From Bacteroidales bacterium (lineage in GTDB: Bacteria; Bacteroidota; Bacteroidia; Bacteroidales; UBA932): a stretch of 50,820 nt of DNA. The translations under genes and the position numbers were made by a program. Where the stretch lies: assembly GCA_024401865.1 (NCBI GenBank), contig JAKSKI010000005.1, positions 1 to 50,820 on the forward strand. The letters run 5' to 3'. Shown in pieces: positions 17,709 to 25,667 of the stretch (positions are counted from its first letter, which is position 1; each line of letters opens with the position of its first letter). The notes below the pieces were generated by a model that did no database searches, was not told the origin of the DNA, and saw nothing but the letters and a program-made list of their open reading frames with translations.

Positions 17709-20546
17709 ATGCGGATTGCAGCAAAATATATCCTTTTGACCGCTGTCGCGGTATGTGCCTGGGTGGTGGCGGATGCCTCCGTGACCACACCTGTATATGA
17801 CAAGTTCCGGACTGTGGAGGATTCCTGCCGTCCTTTTGTTAGATGGTGGTGGAACGGGAACAAACTCCAGAAGGAGGAGATTACGAGGGAGCTCGAAATC
17901 CTCAAGGAGGCCGGAATAGGCGGTGTGGAGATCAATCCCATAGAATTCCCTTTCAGGATAGATACTTCCGGTATCAGATCGCTGGTCTGGCTCAGCGACG
18001 AATGGATAGATATGCTCAAGTACACCTTTGACGAAGCGTCCAGGATAGGCTTGACCTGTGATCTTATCGTGGGCTCCGGATGGCCTTTCGGCGCTGAGGA
18101 TCTACCACTTGACGAAAGGGCCTCGGTGATGCTTACATACGCTGTGAGCGTTGAGGGAGGCTCTGATGTGGAACTCTCCAAATTCCATATTTTCAAGTCG
18201 GTGGACCCCGGGGTTACCGTGCCCAATGAGCGCCGTACATTCGAACTTGTTACGGCTCTGATGACTCCGGATCCCATCAATGATCTTGGCGAGGCCGTTG
18301 ACATAATGGACCGCTTCAATGGCGATCTCCTCACTCTCAAGGTCCCCGAGGGGAAGCACGTCCTCTACTTTATGGTCAGGGTTGACTCTTTCGCTTCCGT
18401 CATCAACGGGGCGCCCGGAGCTGCAGGCTCGATTCTCAACCATATGGATGCGAAGGCGGTTCGCAAATATCTTGACAGGATGTCCGATACCATCGAGGGC
18501 CGCATAGGACCCCTTTCGCAGTATCTGCGTGCATTCTTCGTAGACGGAATGGAGCTTGAAGGCAACAACTGGACCGAAGGATTCGCCGAAGAATTCGAGC
18601 GCCGCCGTGGATATGACGTAAGGCCCTGGCTGCCGTTCACTATGTTCAAGGTGGGGCGTCTGGGCAATGTGGAGCAATATGACTATGGTGCATCCAAGGG
18701 GGAGCGCTTCCGTGAGGAAGTCAACCGCGTGCGCTTCGATTTCGAACTGACCAAGGCGGAACTCCTGAACGAGCGCTATATGGCTACGCTTGTGGGTTGG
18801 TGCCGTGACAAAAAGGTCAAATCGCGAATTGAGGCCTATGGAAGAGGATTCTTCCCCATAGAGTCTGCTCTTGACGTCGATATCCCGGAAGGGGAGTCCT
18901 GGACAATGAACTGGCTCAGGCACCGCATAGGTGAGGAGATGGGGGATGCGGACTACAGGCGCGGAAGGTCCTACACGATGATCAACAAATATGTCACTTC
19001 TGCGGCCCATCTGACCGGTAAGAGGCTGGTGAGCTGCGAGGAGATGACCAACACTTATATGGTGTTCATTACGTCTCTCGAATTCCTCAGGATGGGTTCC
19101 GATATGAACGCCACAACCGGCATTACCCACTCGGTATGGCACGGCTTCAACTATTCGCCTCCTTCTGCCGGATTCCCGGGGTGGGTGCAGTATGGGAGTT
19201 ACTACAGTGACCGCAATACCTGGTGGCCTTATTTCAGACTGCTCAACGACTATCGCGCCAGGATGAGCTCTGTGCTCCAGCGGGCGGATATGGTGACCGA
19301 TATTGCGCTTCTCCCCGCCAATATGGATTTGTGGACGGAGATGGGAGTCCAGACTGATCCCTTCCCCGACAGCCTGAACGTGCCGTACACGTCCCTGATA
19401 TGGGAAGCCATACACAAGAATGGCGGAGGGGCCGATTATGTCACGGAAGAGATTATCCGCAACTCGACTGTCCGCAGAGGCCGGCTTTGCTATGGTCCCA
19501 AGGAGTATGGAACCATCTTTATGATTGAAGTCGGAGGGACCACGCCCGAGGTTCTGGACAAGCTGGAAGAATTCGTCGCCGGCGGCGGAAGGGTGTTCTG
19601 CATAGGAAAGTATCCCTGCAAGTCGCTGGGCCTGAAGAATTGGGAGCAACGAGATGCTGAGATTGTCTCCAGGGTAGAGAAATTGAAGTCATATTCCGAC
19701 CGCTTCATATTGTTGGACAAGCCTTCTGACGGCAAGTATCTGGAATGGTATACGGACGTTTCGAACCGTTATTCGATACCTCACTGCATAACGATAGAAT
19801 CTCCCGACAGATTCCTGTTGCAGAGCCATTTCGTGATGGATGACAAGTCTGACGTATTCCTGTTTGTCAATGCCAGTCTGAGTGAAGACAGGTGCAGCGA
19901 GGTGATATTCCCCAAGTCGGTGTATTCCGGCAGGACCGCCTGGCTGTATGATGCTTCCACGGGAGAGAGATATCGTCTTCCGATCACGAAGGACGGCAGG
20001 ATGAAGGTGGCACCCGGTCCTGCGGAGAGTTGGCTCGTCGTTTTCAACCGGGACAAGGGAGGCCGGCCGATGGAGTCCTTGCCCTTGTGCGACCCGTCCG
20101 ACGTGAATGCCATTCATCCTCAGGGGTGGAAACTGTCTCTTACCCACAAAGTCCTGGGATGGACCAGATATGACAGGATGGATGTCCTCACTGACTTGAA
20201 GGACACTGGGGAATGGAAGAATTTTGCCGGAGATGTCACCTATACTGCGACCGTGCATCTGGAGAAGGGGCGGCTGCCTTCATACATTGACCTGGGCAAG
20301 GTGGCGGACATCTGCTCGCTCAGGGTCAACGGCCACGATTGCGGCGTCAAATGGTACGGAAGACGCATCTACGACATCAGCGGACTGCTTCACGAGGGCG
20401 ACAATACTCTGGAGGTCACAGTGACAACCCTTCTTGGCAATTATGTCCAGACCCTCAAGGACAGTCCTGTAGCGCAGCGCTTCATGTTCAGGAGGAACAA
20501 TCCCCTTGTCCCCGCCGGGCTGATCGGGCCTGTCACCCTTTACTGA
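17709..20546 (+). CDS. GH106-like glycoside hydrolase (alpha-L-rhamnosidase family), exported
   Basis: A 945-residue protein with signal peptide MRIAAKYILLTAVAVCAWVVADA. The N-terminal motif RPFVRWWWNG followed by ITRELEILKEAGIGGVEINP is diagnostic of the GH106/PF17132 group. Further on come CDLIVGSGWPFG and a long TIM-barrel region with RRRGYDVRPWLP and GFPGWVQYGSYYSDRNTWW. The C-terminus has a galactose-binding-like beta-sandwich (YTATVHLEKG...DLGKVADICSLRVNG). Characterised GH106 members remove terminal L-rhamnose, but many Bacteroidales members are untested, so the sugar is not certain. I prefer ATG 17709 to a TTG two codons upstream. It is in an operon with the GH2 gene. Confidence 0.8.
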   Translation: MRIAAKYILLTAVAVCAWVVADASVTTPVYDKFRTVEDSCRPFVRWWWNGNKLQKEEITRELEILKEAGIGGVEINPIEFPFRIDTSGIRSLVWLSDEWIDMLKYTFDEASRIGLTCDLIVGSGWPFGAEDLPLDERASVMLTYAVSVEGGSDVELSKFHIFKSVDPGVTVPNERRTFELVTALMTPDPINDLGEAVDIMDRFNGDLLTLKVPEGKHVLYFMVRVDSFASVINGAPGAAGSILNHMDAKAVRKYLDRMSDTIEGRIGPLSQYLRAFFVDGMELEGNNWTEGFAEEFERRRGYDVRPWLPFTMFKVGRLGNVEQYDYGASKGERFREEVNRVRFDFELTKAELLNERYMATLVGWCRDKKVKSRIEAYGRGFFPIESALDVDIPEGESWTMNWLRHRIGEEMGDADYRRGRSYTMINKYVTSAAHLTGKRLVSCEEMTNTYMVFITSLEFLRMGSDMNATTGITHSVWHGFNYSPPSAGFPGWVQYGSYYSDRNTWWPYFRLLNDYRARMSSVLQRADMVTDIALLPANMDLWTEMGVQTDPFPDSLNVPYTSLIWEAIHKNGGGADYVTEEIIRNSTVRRGRLCYGPKEYGTIFMIEVGGTTPEVLDKLEEFVAGGGRVFCIGKYPCKSLGLKNWEQRDAEIVSRVEKLKSYSDRFILLDKPSDGKYLEWYTDVSNRYSIPHCITIESPDRFLLQSHFVMDDKSDVFLFVNASLSEDRCSEVIFPKSVYSGRTAWLYDASTGERYRLPITKDGRMKVAPGPAESWLVVFNRDKGGRPMESLPLCDPSDVNAIHPQGWKLSLTHKVLGWTRYDRMDVLTDLKDTGEWKNFAGDVTYTATVHLEKGRLPSYIDLGKVADICSLRVNGHDCGVKWYGRRIYDISGLLHEGDNTLEVTVTTLLGNYVQTLKDSPVAQRFMFRRNNPLVPAGLIGPVTLY

Positions 20547-20567
20547 TCTGCCGTTCGGACGGCAGAT
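20546..20567 (+). terminator. Hairpin after the GH106-like gene
   Basis: ATCTGCCGT (20546-20554) and ACGGCAGAT (20559-20567) form a perfect 9-base-pair stem with loop TCGG, starting at the stop codon. It has no T-run, so it is a weak or Rho-assisted terminator at best. It lies between two convergent genes and can fold on either strand. Confidence 0.45.
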
Positions 20568-20593
20568 TGCGGACAGCCCTGGACTATGATTCA

Positions 20594-21850
20594 TTATTGA
20601 AGACGTTGAATCATCATATCAAGGGGATATAGCCCGTCCTCGTTGGCCTCCAGTCCTTCAAATTTAAGCGGGACTATGCCTGGAAGGGTGTTCAGGTCAA
20701 GAAGAGTGCATTCTCGCAGCTGGGCGGCAGTCTGGTAGACCAGATTCACACCGATGAAGTCGTGACCGGAGGCATCGGTCCATTTCTCGAACACAAGTTT
20801 GCAGCCTATCGGTGTCACCTGCTCGATGGACTCGGGAAGGGAATACTCACATACGTGCATTGACTTCAGGACATTGAGTATATTGGTGTCGTGTCCGCAG
20901 ATGAATGTGAATTTGCGGCCTTCCTTCAACAGGGCATCTGAAATGTATTCGCGAAGTCCCTTGGATACATAGCGCTGCACAAAAGGAGAGGAGAACCGGA
21001 TTTCATCCCTGACGGTTATGATATTCGATATCATCCTCCAGTCCTCCGGACTCATTTCCCTGCCGAATGCCGCGGCGACCGGGTCGGGATTGAAATAATA
21101 TTGCAGAAGCAGTGCATCGGCGGCCTGCCGGGCCTCATTGATGGTGACCGTCATATAAGCTTCGCTTCCGGTATGGCAGACTATGGAACTGTTGTGGTTG
21201 TTGAATCCCCTGAACGAGCCGTCCCTGAAGGCCGGAGAGTTCTTGATGTCAAGAATCTCCGAGAGCAGGTCATATGCCGGCTGAAGGGCTTCGCTGGCCT
21301 TGCGTATGTCCTCGGCACCGTAGGCGGCATCATATTCGTCACTTATCACTGCCCATTCGCGGTCTGATATGTCATCACCGAATGCGAGGTCGAATCTCGG
21401 GTCCATATGGAAGGGGAGGTCCTCGTGCTTGACGGTCACTGTCTTCATCGGTACGAATCCGGCGCAGAAATACCTTGCAGTGGTGATGGTGCGCTGCATG
21501 CTGTTGGCATATATATGGAGCTCGTCATCCGACGGCGCTTCATTCTCTTCAAAGAGCCCTTCGCTTACGACCCATTTGTGGAAGAACTGCCCGTTGATGG
21601 CCTCGAGCACACCTCCCTTCATCGTAAGTTCGGCAGCGCCGACGCCGAAGTCATACCAGCTGTAAGGCGTAATCCGGCTGATGAAACTGCCCGGCGACGA
21701 GAGGGGTGCGCGCAGATTGTGACGGCTCAGCACCACGGCCTCGGACAGGGAGTATCTGACGTGGAAATCTTCGCTGCGGGGCAGCTGTGCCCACAACTGC
21801 ACCCCGATTAGCAGGGCGAGCAGGGAGGCAAGAGATTTGCGGACTTTCAT
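20594..21850 (-). CDS. Histidine-type phosphatase (AppA/MINPP-like), exported
   Basis: A 418-residue protein with signal peptide MKVRKSLASLLALLIGVQLWA. The active-site motif is SRHNLRAP (His44 as nucleophile; the usual Gly of RHGxRxP is Asn, as in several Bacteroidales homologues) and the distal catalytic pair is ICGHDTN. These define the branch-2 histidine acid phosphatases, which include phytases and glucose-1-phosphatases. It likely releases phosphate from sugar phosphates or inositol phosphates in the periplasm; the substrate is unknown. I chose ATG 21850 because it gives a clean signal peptide. A terminator of tRNA-Gln ends immediately upstream, so its expression may depend on read-through. 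Confidence 0.85.
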   Translation of the reverse strand: MKVRKSLASLLALLIGVQLWAQLPRSEDFHVRYSLSEAVVLSRHNLRAPLSSPGSFISRITPYSWYDFGVGAAELTMKGGVLEAINGQFFHKWVVSEGLFEENEAPSDDELHIYANSMQRTITTARYFCAGFVPMKTVTVKHEDLPFHMDPRFDLAFGDDISDREWAVISDEYDAAYGAEDIRKASEALQPAYDLLSEILDIKNSPAFRDGSFRGFNNHNSSIVCHTGSEAYMTVTINEARQAADALLLQYYFNPDPVAAAFGREMSPEDWRMISNIITVRDEIRFSSPFVQRYVSKGLREYISDALLKEGRKFTFICGHDTNILNVLKSMHVCEYSLPESIEQVTPIGCKLVFEKWTDASGHDFIGVNLVYQTAAQLRECTLLDLNTLPGIVPLKFEGLEANEDGLYPLDMMIQRLQ

Positions 21851-21860
21851 GACTTTATTC

Positions 21861-21893
21861 AAAAAGCCCTTTCAAATCATTCTGAAAGGGCTT
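21861..21893 (-). terminator. Intrinsic terminator of tRNA-Gln
   Basis: AAGCCCTTTCA (21864-21874) and TGAAAGGGCTT (21883-21893) form a perfect 11-base-pair stem with an 8-base loop. Read on the minus strand it ends GGGCTTTTTG, a short U-run. It lies 10 bases after the tRNA 3' end and 11 bases before the phosphatase start. Confidence 0.75.
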
Positions 21894-21902
21894 CCGTGTT
21901 GG

Positions 21903-21973
21903 TTGAGGTAGGGGGATTCGAACCTCCGCAGACAGAACCAAAATCTGTAGTGCTACCATTACACCATACCTCA
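21903..21973 (-). tRNA. tRNA-Gln (anticodon TTG)
   Basis: On the minus strand the acceptor TGAGGTA pairs with TACCTCA; the anticodon arm CAGA-TTTTGGT-TCTG gives TTG for CAA; the T-loop is TTCGAAT. The discriminator base is A and CCA is not encoded. The T-stem (GGAGG/CCCCC) has one A-C mismatch in its middle, which is unusual. tRNA-Gln with TTG starts with T in many bacteria, which fits. Confidence 0.93.
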
Positions 21974-21984
21974 ATTCCGTGCCG

Positions 21985-22015
21985 CAAATATAGTAATAAT
22001 TTCAATAAGGTCAAT
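21985..22015 (-). promoter_or_regulatory. Promoter of tRNA-Gln
   Basis: On the minus strand ATTG (22012-22015), 19 bases, then TATATTTG (21985-21992). The element ends 11 bases before the tRNA 5' end, so transcription starts almost at the tRNA. Confidence 0.7.
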
Positions 22016-22037
22016 CCGCCCCGCTGTACGTAAGCCG

Positions 22038-22472
22038 TTATCTTCTGGCTTTGAAGAATTCGCTGACAAGAGCGGAGCACTCGTCTGCCAGTATTCCCGA
22101 ACTTGTCTCCGTCTTAGGGTGAAGAAGGGAAGGGGAATACATCGTGAAGCCGCGTTTGGGATCGTCCGCTCCCCATACTATCCGGCCGGTCTGGGCCCAG
22201 GACAGGGCGGCTGCGCACATCGGGCAAGGCTCGACGGTGACATAAAGTGTACAGTCGTTCAGATATTTGCCGCCCAGCGCTTCGGTGGCGGCCGTGAGCG
22301 CTATCATTTCGGCGTGAGCCGTGGGGTCGTGCAGCATTTCAACCATATTGTGACCTCTGCCTATCACCTGATTGCGGCATACCACCACCGCACCGATGGG
22401 TATCTCTTTGTCCTCTCCGGCAAGTCTGGCTTCCTTCAAGGCTTCGAGCATATATTTTTCGTCAGTTTCCAT
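22038..22472 (-). CDS. tadA: tRNA adenosine(34) deaminase TadA
   Basis: A 144-residue zinc deaminase that converts A34 to inosine in tRNA-Arg(ACG). Zinc ligands are His53 with catalytic Glu55 in TAHAE, and Cys83 and Cys86 in EPCPMC. The flanking sequence (IPIGAVVVCRN, GRGHN, DPTAHAEM, DDPKRGF) is that of TadA rather than guanine or cytosine deaminase. The normal length supports the ATG at 22472. A -7-like element TAAATTCG lies 4 bases upstream on the minus strand (22477-22484), suggesting a very short leader. It diverges from polA over 38 bases. Confidence 0.92.
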   Translation of the reverse strand: METDEKYMLEALKEARLAGEDKEIPIGAVVVCRNQVIGRGHNMVEMLHDPTAHAEMIALTAATEALGGKYLNDCTLYVTVEPCPMCAAALSWAQTGRIVWGADDPKRGFTMYSPSLLHPKTETSSGILADECSALVSEFFKARR

Positions 22473-22496
22473 ATCGCGAATTTACTAAAAGTTTCG

Positions 22497-22504
22497 TAAC
22501 TTTA
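22497..22504 (+). promoter_or_regulatory. -7-like element (TAACTTTA) before polA
   Basis: TAACTTTA differs from TAnnTTTG at the last base and ends 6 bases before the polA ATG. No -33 element at the usual distance. It implies a nearly leaderless mRNA. Confidence 0.4.
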
Positions 22505-22510
22505 CGGATA

Positions 22511-25105
22511 ATGAAACTTTTCCTCATAGACGGCCACGCACTGATTTTCCGAATGTATTATGCATTCCTCGGGAGACCTATGGTCAACTCCCGCGGGGTG
22601 GACACGTCAATACTGTTCGGTTTTACCAAATATCTGCTCGAACTCATTGAAAGAGAGAGACCTACTCATATCGCAGTAAGCCTGGACCCTCCGGGAGGGA
22701 CCTTCCGCAACGAAATGTATCCTGACTACAAGGCCAATCGCGGCGAAACTCCGCAGCTGGTCATTGATGCCCTGGAGCCCGTCACGGATATCGTGAAGGC
22801 TATGGGCATACCTGTAGTGATGTTGAAGGGCTTCGAAGCGGATGATGTGATAGGATCGATGGCCGTACAGCTGTCAGGGCCTGACTGCGACGTGTATATG
22901 GTCACTCCCGACAAGGATTACGGTCAGCTCGTCCGCGACCATGTGTTCCAGTACAAGCCGGGCAAATCGGGCTCGGACAACGAAATTCTGGATGCTGCCG
23001 GCATCTGCGCGAAGTGGAACATCAGTTCGCCCTCCCAGGTGATCGACATACTTGCCATCTGCGGGGATTCATCGGACAACGTGCCCGGAGTGCAGGGAGT
23101 CGGCCCTGTCGGAGCGGCCAAGCTTCTTGCCCGCTACGGCAGTATGGAGGCCATCTATGAACATCTCGACGAACTGACTCCCAGACAGAAGGAGATGTTT
23201 GACTCCGCTTCCGGCCACATAGCCCTTAGCAAGGCCCTTGTCACCATCAAGACGGATATCCCGGTACCGGTCAGCCTTGAAGAAATGGCATTGGGCTGCC
23301 ATGTCACATCGGAGCTGATGAAACTTTTTGACGTTTACGAATTCGGCTCCCTCAAGCGCAAGCTCGCATCCTTGACCCCGGCATCCGAGGTTCCGGCGCC
23401 TGAAGAGACGGAACGGACTCTGGAGTTCGTGACGGTGACGCCCGGTGAGATTGCGGGACGGGAGGTGGCATTCAACATAAAGGGGGATGTCCTGTATGCG
23501 GCTCTCGAAGACAAGGTGGCTTTCGGGACACCGGAACAATTCAGGTCCTTGCTGGAAGATCCTTCCGTCATCAAGGACGGAGCAGACCTCAAGTCCCTTA
23601 TGAATGAGTTGTCGTCCAGGGGGATAACTCTAAACGGACAGCTCAGGGACATCTCGCTGATGCACTATCTGCTCAATCCTGAGCGCAGTCACGATGTAGA
23701 AGACCTCGCGGCATCTTATCTGAAGGTGGAGCTGCGCGGCGCCCTGGATGCCGGTGCCCGGACCTCCCTGTTCGATGAGCCGGAGGTATGCGACAGCCTG
23801 TCCGCCTGTCGGGAGACCGTGGCCATCAGGCTGCTGGCCGGCTGCATAGCTGACGAACTGGGAGCAAACGAGACTCTCGACAGCCTTTATACGACCATAG
23901 AGGAGCCTCTTGTGGGCGTCCTCAGCAGAATGGAGACAAAGGGCGTCCGGGTGGATGTCAATTCGCTCAAGGATTTTGCCGACAGCCTGCGGGTGCAGGT
24001 CCGGGAGAAGGAAGAAGAGGTGCGCACCCTTGCAGGAGAGCCGGAGCTCAACGTCAATTCTCCGAAGCAGGTTGGAGAGGTCATATTCGACAAGCTCAAT
24101 CTCGACCCGGGACGCCGGAAACCCAAGACCGGCAGCTGGCCCACTGATGAGCAGACACTTGCGGAACTCGCCGACCGCAGCCCTATCATCGATGCCATTC
24201 TGGATTACAGGGGGTTGCGCAAGCTGCTCAACACATACATAGAGCCTTTCCCGGGTTATATCAGGTCTGACGGCAGGGTACACACTACATTCAACCAGGC
24301 CCTCACCTCGACCGGACGTCTGAGCAGTTCCAATCCCAACCTTCAGAACATTCCCGTACGCACCGAACTGGGCCGTGAAATACGCAAGGCGTTCGTGCCC
24401 GGAATGGACAACGCCGTCATCATGTCGGCCGACTATTCCCAGATCGAACTCCGCATTATGGCGCATCTGTGCGCGGACAAGCACCTCAGGGAGGCGTTCA
24501 GGACAGGTGTGGACGTACACGCCGCCACAGCTGCCAAGATATTCGGAGTGCCTGTCGGGGAGGTTACCGCCGAGCAGCGGCGGATAGCCAAGACTGCCAA
24601 TTTCGGCATTATGTACGGCATATCATCATTCGGACTCAGCCAGAGACTGAAGTGCTCCCGTTCCGAAGCCAAAAAGATAATCGACGACTATTTCGAATCA
24701 TTTCCCAGCATACGCAACTTCATTGATGACACCCTCTGCTCGGCCCGCGAGAACGGCTATGTCGAGACTGTTTTCGGCCGTCGCCGCTATGTCCCCGACG
24801 TCAACAGTCACAATGCCAATATCCGGGCCCTTGCCGAAAGGAATGCGGTCAACGCCCCCATTCAGGGAAGCAGCGCCGATATCATCAAACTGGCGATGAT
24901 AGGTGTGGACCGCAGGCTCAGGGAAGGAGGATTTAAGTCCGGGATGGTGCTTCAGATACACGACGAACTGCTTCTGGAAGTACCTATGGACGAGATAGAA
25001 TCCGTGCGTTCCATCCTTGTGTCCGAAATGGAGAACGTGGTTGAACTGACTGTTCCTTTAACTGTAGAATGCAATTATGGCAACACTTGGCTCGAGGCCC
25101 ATTAA
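22511..25105 (+). CDS. polA: DNA polymerase I with degenerate 3'-5' exonuclease domain
   Basis: An 864-residue repair and Okazaki-fragment polymerase. Residues 1-290 form the 5'-3' exonuclease (LFLIDGHALIFRMYYAF, DKDYGQLV, GDSSDNVPGVQGVG). About 300-460 is the proofreading domain, but its Asp-x-Glu motif is replaced (REVAFNIKGDVLYAAL where DTET is expected), and the second and third acidic motifs are also not recognisable, so proofreading is probably lost. The polymerase domain has motif A DYSQIELRIM, motif B RRIAKTANFGIMYG and motif C QIHDELLLEV, all intact. It is somewhat shorter than the 900-plus residues usual in Bacteroidota. The 3' end overlaps the sigma factor gene by 29 bases. Confidence 0.94.
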   Translation: MKLFLIDGHALIFRMYYAFLGRPMVNSRGVDTSILFGFTKYLLELIERERPTHIAVSLDPPGGTFRNEMYPDYKANRGETPQLVIDALEPVTDIVKAMGIPVVMLKGFEADDVIGSMAVQLSGPDCDVYMVTPDKDYGQLVRDHVFQYKPGKSGSDNEILDAAGICAKWNISSPSQVIDILAICGDSSDNVPGVQGVGPVGAAKLLARYGSMEAIYEHLDELTPRQKEMFDSASGHIALSKALVTIKTDIPVPVSLEEMALGCHVTSELMKLFDVYEFGSLKRKLASLTPASEVPAPEETERTLEFVTVTPGEIAGREVAFNIKGDVLYAALEDKVAFGTPEQFRSLLEDPSVIKDGADLKSLMNELSSRGITLNGQLRDISLMHYLLNPERSHDVEDLAASYLKVELRGALDAGARTSLFDEPEVCDSLSACRETVAIRLLAGCIADELGANETLDSLYTTIEEPLVGVLSRMETKGVRVDVNSLKDFADSLRVQVREKEEEVRTLAGEPELNVNSPKQVGEVIFDKLNLDPGRRKPKTGSWPTDEQTLAELADRSPIIDAILDYRGLRKLLNTYIEPFPGYIRSDGRVHTTFNQALTSTGRLSSSNPNLQNIPVRTELGREIRKAFVPGMDNAVIMSADYSQIELRIMAHLCADKHLREAFRTGVDVHAATAAKIFGVPVGEVTAEQRRIAKTANFGIMYGISSFGLSQRLKCSRSEAKKIIDDYFESFPSIRNFIDDTLCSARENGYVETVFGRRRYVPDVNSHNANIRALAERNAVNAPIQGSSADIIKLAMIGVDRRLREGGFKSGMVLQIHDELLLEVPMDEIESVRSILVSEMENVVELTVPLTVECNYGNTWLEAH

Positions 25106-25667
25106 CGAACTCATCAGACTTGCTATGATAGGGGACGGTGCGGCTTTTACCGAACTGTGGGATACGCATATCGCCCAACTCAAGTCCTATGTCAAGGGCT
25201 GGCTCAAGCAACTTGACGACTTCTATGTGGATGACATCTGCTCCCGCAGTTTCGAGAAGGCTTTCAGACAGATCAGCGCCTATGACCCGGCCAAGAGCCA
25301 GTTCTATACCTGGCTGCGCACTATCGCCCGCAATACCGCTCTTGATATGCTGGAGCAGGAGTCGCGATTGCGCAACAAATACGTGTCTCTGGATGACAAC
25401 GCCGGCAATACCGCATCGCTGGAGAATATGGGAGATGACGAGGAGACCCCGCTTGAGAGCATAATCAAGACCGAAGACCGCGAGGTGACCGGCAAATATA
25501 TTTCGGGGCTTCCCGAACTGTACAGGGAAGTGGCTCGCAAGAGATTGCTGGATGGGTTGCAGTACAAGGAAATAGCTGAGGAACTGGATATGGAGCTGAA
25601 TACGGTCCGTACCCGTATTCGCAGGGCAAAGTCCCTGATAGACAAAATGAAGGAGGACGACATATGA
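25077..25667 (+). CDS. ECF-type RNA polymerase sigma factor
   Basis: A 196-residue sigma-70 family protein of the extracytoplasmic function class. The sigma-2 region covers about 10-100 (DDICSRSFEKAFRQISAYDP, FYTWLRTIARNTALDMLEQ) and sigma-4 about 135-190 (LPELYREVARKRLLDGLQYKEIAEELDMELNTVRTRIRRAK, a helix-turn-helix). The ATG at 25077 lies within the end of polA (29-base overlap) and leaves the normal short N-terminus. The stop overlaps the next gene by 4 bases (ATGA), so it is translated with the glycerophosphodiesterase gene. No anti-sigma factor is adjacent. It could control the downstream glycerol phosphate genes; no target promoter can be seen. Confidence 0.9.
   Translation: MATLGSRPINELIRLAMIGDGAAFTELWDTHIAQLKSYVKGWLKQLDDFYVDDICSRSFEKAFRQISAYDPAKSQFYTWLRTIARNTALDMLEQESRLRNKYVSLDDNAGNTASLENMGDDEETPLESIIKTEDREVTGKYISGLPELYREVARKRLLDGLQYKEIAEELDMELNTVRTRIRRAKSLIDKMKEDDI

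Noticed and set aside
18102..19649. Long minus-strand open frame (515 codons) opposite the GH106-like gene.
   Set aside because: Same reason; the plus-strand protein has family motifs throughout, the antisense one has none.
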